Origin: Ctenosaura bakeri
Lineage: Eukaryota > Chordata > Lepidosauria > Squamata > Iguanidae
Direction of reading: 5' to 3'
DNA length: 64,000 nt
Assembly: GCA_948474755.1 (NCBI GenBank)
Contig: CAOLHI010000256.1
Location: 1 to 64,000, forward strand
This document shows, one piece after another, positions 43,701 to 52,436 of this stretch. Numbering within the stretch: position 1 is the stretch's first letter; each line of letters opens with the position of its first letter. The notes beneath the pieces are model-generated. The model made no database searches. It was not told where the DNA came from and worked only from the letters and a program-made list of their open reading frames with translations. The position numbers were made by a program, and so were the translations under genes.

Positions 43701-46643
43701 CCTAGCCTGTATTTAACATGGCAACTCTAATTTCTTCTGAGAGACAGAGAAAGCAAGTAATTACTTTTTTAAAAAATGCAGCAACTAGAACAGTAACTGA
43801 TTGCCCTCTCTCTTGTTAATCTTTGGAACACTAGTTATAACCTATTATTTTTTAAAATTATGTTTTGGTTTGTTGCCAGCAAAATTTGATAAATATCCCC
43901 TCGTTACACTCTGGAAAAAAAGATCAGTCCATCTGGAAATTAATGTGCATTTGTAGGCTTCAGAAGGACATCTGTACCCTCCTCCTTTATGATGGCTCCT
44001 TTGACATCAGAGTGAAGAGTACAGGATGTTGAGCTCTTAATGTGATTGTAGATACAGAACTCTGCAGGTGGGAGGTAATTCCAGACAAACTAGAAATAAA
44101 TGAAGACAATTTTGTCTAGACATCCAGTGGGGTATGTGTGTTGACAATTCTAAACCACATTAGTGTCCATGAAGCCAAAGCAAGGAAGCTGCTGGTTATT
44201 TCACTTAAATTTATGGGATCAGATCTAGACATAAAATCATACTTAGTGTAGACATTTTGAAAACAAAAGGGAATTAAATTAGACTACATTGAGCCCCATT
44301 AATTTCAGTAAGTCAATTCAAGGTATGACTAGGCCCCCTCCAACCCAATGTATTTGATGAAATCCAACTTAACAGCTTTGTGTCATTGGCTTGTGTTGGT
44401 TAAGATGTAAAACCAACACACGGTTTGTGCTAACCAATCATACTTGAGACTTTGAACTGTGATTTATGCTTTGGATATGCTAGGAAATCATGATTGATGT
44501 GGTTTTCCCTTTCATTCACCTTCCCTGAGAATCCCCAGATCCTATCTCAAACAATACCCTCTGAAACAAATGTTCCATGCAATGGTTTGGTGGTTCACAT
44601 GGGATGCCAAACCACAGATTGTCCAAACTATGGTTTGCAAACATATTTCAGACTGTTTCTTCAGATCCTAGTTTGATCGACACCCCCTGATCAGTTTGTT
44701 TCACATGGGATGCCAAACCACAGATTGTCCAAATCATGGTTTGCAAACATATTTCAGACTGTTTCTTCAGATCCTAGTCTGATCGACACCCCCTGATCAG
44801 TTTGTTTCAGGCATCACAAGCCATGGTCTGTCATTCCATTTGAACCAACCATAATTTTAATTAATGTCTGAATCGTTTCATGATTGAACCAAACCACTCC
44901 CTGACATCTCCATAGCTCAGTCTCGGTATCGACCCTATGAAGTGGCACACTGCATCAACTGCCGGCTTCTCAAAGCTCCTTGCAATGACGCTGTAGTATG
45001 TGCAGGTAAGTGTCTTTCTTCATCTTTGTCCCCTAACTATCCATTCCAACCCCAAACACAGCATGCTTTCATCTTTTTATGCATCAGCTAGTACAAATAA
45101 GGAAAGAACATAATGCCTTGGATGTCTCCACTCTCTTTTTCTACTCCACAGGGCTGTTTTGCACAAAGAAAATATATTTTGCCACCACCCTGCAATCCTT
45201 ACAGGACTAGTGGGATACAGTTGTAAACAAACAAACATTAAATCTTAACATCCTTTTGCAGAGACTGGACAAACCACAGGGCCTTGATTTCTGCTCCCCT
45301 CACCTGTGACCTCTCCTGACTGCACTTAAATGAACACATTTTTCACATGTGTAATTAACAGTGTAAAATGGAGAGTAATTTCAGAAAAGGAATATTTTGG
45401 CAGGGCATGGAGCAGTGGACTAGATCAGGGTTTAAATGATGCAGCAATGCTAGCTGAGTAAATCTTGGGCTGGCCTCTCCCTCTCTGTCTAATCTAATTT
45501 ACAGAGTGGCTAAAAGGATAAAAGTGGAAACTGATGGAAAAATCATTATGTATATACCATTTGAAGGAAGACAGTAAAAAATTAAAGAAATAAATATCTT
45601 CTACCTCCCACACTGGCAGTATTTTGGCCTCTAGAAAATGAAAGCCAACTTTGCTCTTTTTGCTCTTTTCTCATATTGATCTGCTTTCCTCCAAGAAAGC
45701 AGTGAACCAGCATGGGCTTGCGGGTCTAATGGCAGTGGGACAGCGAATCCATTCTGGGTTTTAGTCTAAACTTTAAAGGAGCTACTCAAGATGCTGAACC
45801 AATTTGGAGGATTTATTTCCACACCTTGGGTGGCTTGTTTAATGGCTTGTTTCAGACTAAACCCCAGTGCAGATTCATCTTTCCACTGACGTCACAACTA
45901 CCAGCTGCCACTGTGATGAAAAATTATACCCAAGACCCACAACCCCAGAAATATACCTTTCTTATTTGGACAAGGCCTGGAAATTTACTCTCTTACCTTG
46001 AAAATTTCTGAGTGAAGTGAAACAATAAAGAAGAAAAAAACAACTCTTAAATCCTCCATGGCACTGCATTCAAGAAGCTCTTACTAAAATCTGGTTCTTG
46101 CTAAGTGATCCAGTATATGATCTGCATGTAGCAGTTTAAAAAGCTGAATATATTTTAAGGTTTGACAAGTTAAAAGGAGTGTTTCCACTAACCTTTCTTA
46201 GAAACAACATATGGCTAAAGCATTCCCTCCAACATTTCACAGATGAAAAATGGGCCACATGGGTCCAAGCAACATTAGACTGTGATCAGGATGGCAAAAG
46301 TTATTAATGGAAAGAACGAACAAGCTAGGAGAGGCTGCTGCAGTCTGCTTTTGCCTGAGCTGACTGGGAGAGGCAAGATTCTCCTTTCTTCTCCCCACAC
46401 TTCTTTGGTACTTTGAATTCAGTTTGCAGCAAGTGAAGTAAGCTGAGGACAAAAGGGAAAAGTTGGGAAGAGGAGCAAGAAACTGGAACATTTTAAAAGC
46501 AGCTGAAAAAGTGGGAGGATAGAGAACTCCTTGGGATTATCCCTGCCAAATCAGTATAATCGGAGGGTATGCTAAAGGTAAGGACTTATTTCATAGTGTC
46601 CATTAAGAGTGTTACCAGGCTCCTTATCTTCCTGTATCCCTTT

Positions 46644-46686
<43 letters not shown>

Positions 46687-47324
46687 CTCTCTCTCTCTCT
46701 CTCTCTTCTTTCTTTTCTCTTTCAGGAACTAAAGTTCTGACAGCACTGCTGGTGACATTTCTAATTTTGCTGGTTATAGGAGGTGTGGTTTGGTGAGTTC
46801 ATAGACACTTTAAGAGGCTGTTGCAAGGTGGGTAGGATAATGTATATGAAAGATTTTGAAGACTGAGAGCTCTTATCATGATTTCCCCCATCAAATTTCA
46901 CTCACTGCTATGGTGGTGCAGCTAAAAATATAACCTTCTTGCTGCATCTCTAAGGAGAAGCTGTATCTAAAGTTCCTGTCACTTTGGCTACAGGTATCGC
47001 CGTCGTAAGAAAAAGGCAGGAGGAGAAGCCGAGGACCGAGAAGATGATAACAAAGAGAGTTCAGAAAGTTCAGAGAGCTCAGAGAGTTCTGAGAGCTCTC
47101 AGGAGTCAGAAGAAGCAGTTTCAAATGCCCGAGCACTAAATGTCTCAAACCTCCCAGCCTCAAATTTTCCAAGGCCCCCAGAGGCAAATATCCCAAGCCC
47201 CCCACCGTTCAACATCCCAAGCCCCCCACCGTTCAACATCCCAAGCCCTCCACCTTTTGACATCCCAAGCCCACCACCATTTGACATCCCAAGTCCTCCA
47301 CCATTTAATGATGCTGGATATTAA
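34756..47324 (+). CDS. Third Izumo-family sperm membrane protein with Ser/Glu and Pro/Phe-repeat tail (290 aa)
   Basis: Seven exons: 34756-34957, 37221-37295, 40210-40299, 42860-42877, 44916-45005, 46726-46792 and 46994-47324. All junctions are GT/AG; phases are 1,1,1,1,1,2; the sum is 291 codons including TAA. Seen: a signal peptide (MAKGSLLGLLAWALPVQLAG) then TCLRC (CxxC); charged helical exons 2-3 (EREHMEREVGNLFLHLEK; AEQEKQNFVKKLDEASHAF); ICSLSCG in an 18-nt microexon; CINCRLLKAPCNDAVVC in exon 5, giving the Izumo hinge cysteine pattern; and a membrane span (LTALLVTFLILLVIGGVVW). The cytoplasmic tail starts YRRRKKK, then has repeated Ser-Ser-Glu, then five IPSPPPF(N/D) units. The exon plan matches IZUMO2 and IZUMO3. 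No Ig domain separates hinge and membrane span, which argues against canonical IZUMO1 or SPACA6; the membrane span argues against IZUMO4. TMEM95 is similar in layout but has a far shorter tail. Izumo membership is firm; the orthologue is unresolved, so no symbol is given. Confidence 0.85.
36232..36550 (+). mobile_element. Family R repeat
   Basis: Begins CATACCCAGC and ends GGAGGGTATG, with AAAGTTATCAGTGAAGAAT, GGGATATTTTAAAGGCAGC and CTGCCAAATACGGACAGTTG inside. In intron 1 of the third Izumo-like gene. Confidence 0.7.
37990..38205 (+). repeat. Sauria SINE
   Basis: Contains GACAGTGTTGTGTCACGG, GGAAACCCACTTGGTGACC, CTGAACAAAGCTTGCCAATA and a degraded tail. Intron of the third Izumo-like gene. 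Confidence 0.75.
38815..38995. mobile_element. Palindromic MITE, family D
   Basis: GGAGATGGTCCTATAACTTT and AGAACCATCTCCAATTCGGC form the outer arms; GGAATTTCAGTAGGTGCTGC and TTGCTGAAATTCC the inner ones. Confidence 0.6.
40800..40930. mobile_element. Palindromic MITE, family D (partial)
   Basis: Retains TTGCTGAAATTCCCTCTTC and CAGGCATATGAGCCCTGCCC, matching the right half of the family. Confidence 0.45.
41365..41560 (+). repeat. Sauria SINE
   Basis: GAGAGCCAGCGTGGTCTTGT, GACTATGACCCTGGAGACCA, GGAAACCCACTGGGTGACCT and tail GGCTGGAAATGACTTGAGAG then CACACAGCAACAA. Good copy. Confidence 0.85.
43570..43740. mobile_element. Palindromic MITE, family D
   Basis: ACCTTTAATAGCTGTGTAGT and its inverse ACACAGCTATTAAAAG, with GGAATTTTAGCAGG and AAAATTCCTTC inside; the stem is long and well matched. 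Confidence 0.7.
44596..44807. repeat. 106-bp tandem duplication, two copies
   Basis: CACATGGGATGCCAAACCAC starts at 44596 and at 44702. The two 106-bp units differ at about three positions. They end 108 bp before exon 5 of the third Izumo-like gene. Confidence 0.95.
46215..46577 (+). mobile_element. Family R element with inverted ends and short target duplication
   Basis: Element 46221-46571 begins CATTCCCTCC and ends GGAGGGTATG (inverted, one mismatch). CTAAAG precedes it (46215-46220) and follows it (46572-46577). About 351 bp, no ORF. It lies 150 bp upstream of the membrane-span exon of the third Izumo-like gene. Confidence 0.75.
46637..46723 (+). repeat. Uninterrupted 87-nt pyrimidine tract, (TTTC)n then (TC)n, before a splice acceptor
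   Basis: Every base from 46637 to 46723 is C or T and the tract is followed directly by AG at 46724-46725, the acceptor of the exon encoding the membrane span. The microsatellite itself serves as the polypyrimidine tract. Confidence 0.9.
47187..47306 (+). repeat. Coding minisatellite, five 24-bp units (PPPF repeat)
   Basis: Five consecutive 24-bp units (starts 47187, 47211, 47235, 47259, 47283) encode (N/D)IPSPPPF. The first two units differ by one base; later units differ mostly at third positions or by Asn/Asp exchange, so the reading frame appears to be maintained. They form the C-terminal end of the third Izumo-like protein. Confidence 0.9.
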
Positions 47325-48850
47325 ACTATTTACCACAGTGATTTCTATGATTTTACAGTTCTGTGTCTGCAACATATGTCCTGCTATTTCTCAGGGGTGT
47401 AGAAGGCCTACTTTGTGGTCTGCTAAATAAGAGCCACCTCATGTTGTACCAACATGGGGGTATTTCAGACACATTAACAAGTTTGGCAAGTTTTCTGTAT
47501 ACTTTGACAACTTTGAGAGCACACTGGGCTGTTAGGTTACAGAAGGGAGAGAAGGGAGAGATTTCCCATGTTTTCTGCTGGCAGACCTGAACCTGAGGCC
47601 CTTTGTTCCTCATAGCAAAGATGAGAGAAGGAGGTCCTAGCTGTGTATTTCTTGGGCTGCATTTCAGTGATATCAAGAATTTGTTCCAGCCCCTGCATGC
47701 AGAATAATCTGGCATATCTGATACTGTTTGTCCATGAGCCATGAACAGAGTAATCATCCCTCACAAAACTTCCATATCTCTCTCATGACAAGCCCAAAAC
47801 GTCCTATTTCAACTAGCTACAACTCACACATTGTCATGGCATCCAAAGCAAAAGAGGATATTCCATGTATAAACCTGCCCTCAAACCAGCACATTTCAGA
47901 GACAGCTGACACATCATCATGAGTCACCCAAACTAACCAAGTTAACTGAAGACCATGAAGAAAAGTTCAGAGAAGGCTCCTAATGGCATTGTTGCTGTGG
48001 TGGACGAAAAGGAACGGAGAGTTTTGGCAGTTAATATTAGTCTCGGGGCAGGGCGCGGGGTTCCCATCAAAACACTGGTTTCAGAGCTCTAGAAAGTTCC
48101 GAGCAGTGTTCTGCACCTGTACAAATTAAGCGTTTGTGAGAGTCACAGAGCCCACAAAGAAAAACCACTCCCCCCCACATTTTCCCCATAGCAAGGTTTT
48201 ACCTCCAAGGCCCTTCCCACAGCAAAAGAATGATGGTCCAAGGCTAATAGCCATCTTCATCAAAAGACCACCGTGTGAAACTCTGAAGAGTAGAGTTGGA
48301 GTAGAGAGGTAAGATAGAGCCCTGAGGTTTGGAGAATAGTGTAGGAGTAAAAAGGCTTGTGAAGTAAAGGCAGATGCTGGAGAGTAGTGTTGTACATAAA
48401 GAGGAAGTCAGAAATGCCATCTTGAGGGTGGCATTGCATGTATCTGTACCAGTGGCTGTGTACGTATTTGAATAAATGGGAAGGTATATATGAGTATGTG
48501 TGGCCTTTATGCACATAGGTCAATGGTGGAAGACCGTGTGTCTGTGGGTGAAATGCAGAAGGCTGAATGAGGTTGATGGGACAGCACATTTGTGGTACCT
48601 TTACAACCCAATGCTGCAAAAATATGCATGTTATTTCACTTGAACCTTTACTGTTTCTGGAAAAGGAAGTCTAAAAATGCTCATTGGGACCTACATCCAA
48701 ATAAGTACGTATAGGGCTGCTGCCCATGAAGACTTGGATGGTTTTGAGGGAAAACCAACTTGAGCTGTTTGGCTACTTTAGTTTCAAACTTCACCCCCTT
48801 CAGATCTACCAAACTGATTTTGTTCATTTTCAGACTATTGCTGTCTGTGG
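47325..48850. other. 3' flank of the third Izumo-like gene
   Basis: Probable 3' UTR followed by intergenic sequence. It contains no SINE or MITE that I recognise and one short G-rich run near 48050. No coding signal is supported. Confidence 0.4.
48471..48476 (+). promoter_or_regulatory. Candidate polyadenylation signal for the third Izumo-like gene
   Basis: This is the first AATAAA seen after the stop at 47324, about 1.1 kb downstream. A further AATAAA lies near 48954. Choice of site is a guess without transcripts. Confidence 0.3.
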
Positions 48851-48854
48851 CAGG

Positions 48855-49064
48855 ATGGGTAAATGCTCTTAATTAAATCCACTGATGCTTACAAAAAGGC
48901 AACACATCCATGAGAGGAGTCAAATTAAGTTCATATACTCCTCACCAGCCTTAATAAAGGCACTAGCAAAATTCAGGTCTTGGAGATGTCTCAGCTTATT
49001 TCCTTGAGATGTATGTTGGTGCTAAAAATACTGTTGTGGGGGGTGGGAGGGCATGGAAAAAGAT
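48855..49064. repeat. Direct repeat, left copy (about 210 bp)
   Basis: TTAATTAAATCCACTGATGC, AAGTTCATATACTCCTC and TTGGTGCTAAAAATACTGTT recur in order at 51238-51452 with numerous small differences. Family unknown. Confidence 0.75.
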
Positions 49065-50465
49065 GTTATATTGTATTGTTCTCCCTTGTCACCAAGGCTT
49101 ACGAATGATCCTGACTGGCAAGTATTGGGTGTACCCAGCACATTACTTGAAATTGTGAGACTCGCTATAGGATAGTGATTAAAGATTGAAAAAGCTGTGG
49201 AATTTAATGTGCTTCATTTGAATCTTGTAAGTCACCAGGTAACTTTAAACACAGCCTTTTTCTCAGCTTCCCATTTGTGATAGTGGGAGAATATAACGCC
49301 CAAATTACTGAGTTTCGGGGGGGAGGAGTATGAAGCTGGAAGAGCTCTAGTTCACAGGCTGAACACATGGTTTGCATGTCCCAGATTCGGCCCTTGACCT
49401 CTCCAAAAACAATTTGCCTGATGTCCAGGAGGGGTACTAGTGGTTGATAGGGTTGTCATTACAGACCTATGTGGAATGGTCTGATTCGTACTGCACATTG
49501 GCAACGAAGCCCAGTGGATGGCACAAGGCAGTTGTCCCAGCCAGATTTCAAGAATCACAAAAAGGCGGCCAACAGTAAATCAGCTAGTATTTGTGGGACT
49601 TTCTCTGTCATGGCCACCTTTGGGTATTACTGACTTGGGTGAATGGAAGGAACCATTGGCTGTGTCACTTTAGGCCACCAAATGTCTTCGGCCAGCCCTG
49701 CTAATGCACATTTACTCAAAGTCAACCCTACCATATTTAATGGGGACTATTTAGATGAGCATTTAGAACTGTAGCCAAAGCAAATCTTCTAGAGCTTCCT
49801 AAAAAACCAAGGCATCAAAAGAGGCATTTAGAGGGGACCAAGAAACCAGCTGTGGGTGACTGGAGAGATCAAAATGCTAGCATGCAAGTATCAAACTGAG
49901 GTACATGCCTCCTCTGCAAGTAGTAGTCTTAGAGGGGCATTCCTATAACCTGTGATAGTGGAAAGAAACCATAGCAAGTAGAAAGGTAAAGACCACGGAA
50001 ATAGCCACTTCCCTCCCACAAAGCCTTGCCTACACGAGGCAGCACGGACTGTACCACTTCTGGTCACAATTACACGAGGTGGCAAAATATACTTTTTCAG
50101 GAAAAAATAATCCTCATGGAATATCAGAACAGGGTGAGCAGGCTGGAACTATAAGTATTCACTACTAGTTATATGCACAGGGAATATTTATCATGAGGGG
50201 AATATATACATAGCGTGCTTTCCACACCGCACCTACAGTACAAATTGATTCACCTCATCTTACCGGACAGGTAAGAGCTGCTCTCATAGATAGGAAAATG
50301 GGGGGGGGGTAAGAACTCTACTCGTACTTCAGTCAGGAAATAAAGTTTTTGTGGTTGTGTACAAGCCAGACAGGGTAATTCATTGCCCTACCTATGATTG
50401 AGTCTCAAGGGCTTCAGGGCATTCATTTCACACCAACACCTTTTCTGAATGAGCAATTCAGTGTT
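49065..50465. other. Intergenic stretch
   Basis: Contains a short G run near 49318 and 50301, and no coding, RNA or repeat family that I can support. Confidence 0.4.
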
Positions 50466-50486
50466 ACACACACACACACACACACA
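50466..50486. repeat. (CA)n microsatellite
   Basis: About ten uninterrupted CA units. Confidence 0.9.
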
Positions 50487-50639
50487 AACCTCAGGGTATT
50501 TTAAACCAGCTGGCACCCATCTTCATCCTAGTTTGAATCATATTCTCAGGTCACAGGCCACAGACATTAAAATCTCCTAGTTTGTCCTACTTAACAAAGA
50601 AATGTCCTTTGCAGAGCAGCAGTTCATTTAGAATAGAAA

Positions 50640-50865
50640 GAAAGCTAGCATGTCATGGTTTGAGTGCTAGACTAGGACTCTGACCAGAGTTTAAATCTTT
50701 GCCCAGTTAAGGAAGCTCCCTGGCTGACTCTAGGCAAGTCACACTCTCTCAGCCTCAGAGGAAGGCAATGGCAAACCTTTTCTGAATAAATTTTTCCAAG
50801 AAAACCCCATGATAGGTTTGCCTTGGGGTCACCATTAAGTCAGAAATGGCTTGAAAGGTGTGCAC
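50640..50865 (+). repeat. Sauria SINE
   Basis: GCTAGCATGTCATGGTTTGA head, GACTAGGACTCTGACCAGAG, GAGGAAGGCAATGGCAAACC, AAGAAAACCCCATGATAGGT and tail AAGTCAGAAATGGCTTGAAA. Confidence 0.85.
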
Positions 50866-51237
50866 ATGTGCATACATCTACACACACCATAGCAGAGCCA
50901 GAACTAAACAACCAGAGCTTTGAAAAATTTCTCTGGACTGCAACTCCAAGAAACCTCATCAGTATGGTCACTTTTCCAAGGTTTGTAAGACACTGAAGAG
51001 AGTGTTGATGCTAAAAACCATGGGCATATCTTATGGTCAATACAGTGGCCCTCTCTCCACCTCAACTGCCATTGCTGTGGCATCTGAAGGAGAGAAAAAG
51101 AGGCAGTTTCTGCTGGACTTTTCCCCCTCCCACACCACCAATCCCTTTTCCTTGTTTCCTGCCTTTTTTGATTTTAAGCCTGAGGGCAGGGAACAAATTA
51201 ACAATTTGTAGGCCACTCTGGGTAACTTTTGGGATGA

Positions 51238-51452
51238 AGGATGGGGTTTAAACACCCTTAACTAAATCCACTAATGCTTACAAAAACACAACACATCCAA
51301 GAGCAGAGTTAAATAAGTTCATATACTCTCATCAGGCTGGATAAAACACTAACAAAATTCAAGTCTTGGGGAACATCTCAACTTGCTTATTTCCTTGGGA
51401 AGTGTTGGTGCTAAAAATACTGTTGTTAGGGGGTGGGAGAGCATGGAAAAAG
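51238..51452. repeat. Direct repeat, right copy (about 215 bp)
   Basis: TTAACTAAATCCACTAATGC, AAGTTCATATACTCTCATC and TTGGTGCTAAAAATACTGTT, then GAGCATGGAAAAAGATG. Same orientation as the left copy 2.4 kb away. Confidence 0.75.
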
Positions 51453-52436
51453 ATGCCCAGGTGTGGCCTGCTTTGTGTGGGAAAATGGCTGTTCTCAGAC
51501 CTCTAGGGTTCCAATGTCACTTGCCTCAATAAAGAAGCAAAGAAGTAATTACAGCTCCAAGCCTCCAAGTAGTTATGTTAGGATTACAGTTTTTAAAAAA
51601 CAACTCTTCCCTTCCCAGTTGCTCTAAAGGAACTGAAGCAATGTCTTTCTGGTTACTCATATCTGAATAAGACATGTAAGTAGTTGCAGCGACACTCCCT
51701 TCAACACCCACAACAGAGCATGAGGGAGCAGCATGGGACATCAGCTGAACAACGCAACATCTTTCCTCTGCTATTTACTAAGGCCACATCCACTAACTAT
51801 GCCAATAAATAAAAAGTTTACAGTTACATAGCACACGAAATGAAGCTTTTTGTTAGGTTACAATAATCACTTATGCCTCAGCTACTGGAAAATCAGAATT
51901 AATTACAAGCACCATGTAGACAGTTTATTATTGGGGGGGGAGGGCTTACAACACCCAGAATCCCCAACTAGCATGGATGGCATTGTGGGAATTAATAGTC
52001 CAAGGGGAAGAAAGGAACTCTCCCTGGCTCTGATTACAAGTAACCTGTTACTTCCAAGTGCTGTGCTTTCCTTTGTCTCACTCGCCGCCGCCCCCTCCCC
52101 CACAATTAGCCTTATACAAATGGAAATCAGACCAAATAAGGGCTTTATCACCTCAGGTGAGGCTCATTCATTTCAAAGGAACACTCTGTGTTCTATGATG
52201 TTCTCAACTTGGACAGAAAAATTATGGTCCTTCAGATGCCATTAGGACTTGAGATCCTACCAACACTCACCACTCTTTAGGGTCTAAAACCTAAAGGGCC
52301 CCAGGCTTCCCAGCCTTAGTCTAAATGAAGAAGCACCCCTCATCTGCCCCGCACCTGAGACCAGCCCTGCCCCTGTCCCTCAAAAGCAGACCCAGGAGAG
52401 AGGGCAAAGCCCTTGGGTGCCATAGAAGAATTTCCA
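51453..52436. other. Intergenic between the Izumo cluster and EPN1
   Basis: Mostly unique sequence; a short palindromic MITE-like piece (CACCCAGAATCCCCAACTAG) lies near 51952. No gene signal on either strand. Confidence 0.4.

Noticed and set aside
44596..44807. CRISPR-like or satellite array
   Set aside because: Only two adjacent 106-bp units without spacers, in a vertebrate intron.
47099..47287. Minus-strand Gly-rich frame (GGLGMLN repeats)
   Set aside because: Antisense of the PPPF coding minisatellite in the third Izumo-like gene.
51903..52245. Possible small gene between the Izumo cluster and EPN1
   Set aside because: Overlapping frames on both strands, MITE-like sequence inside, no recognisable domain.
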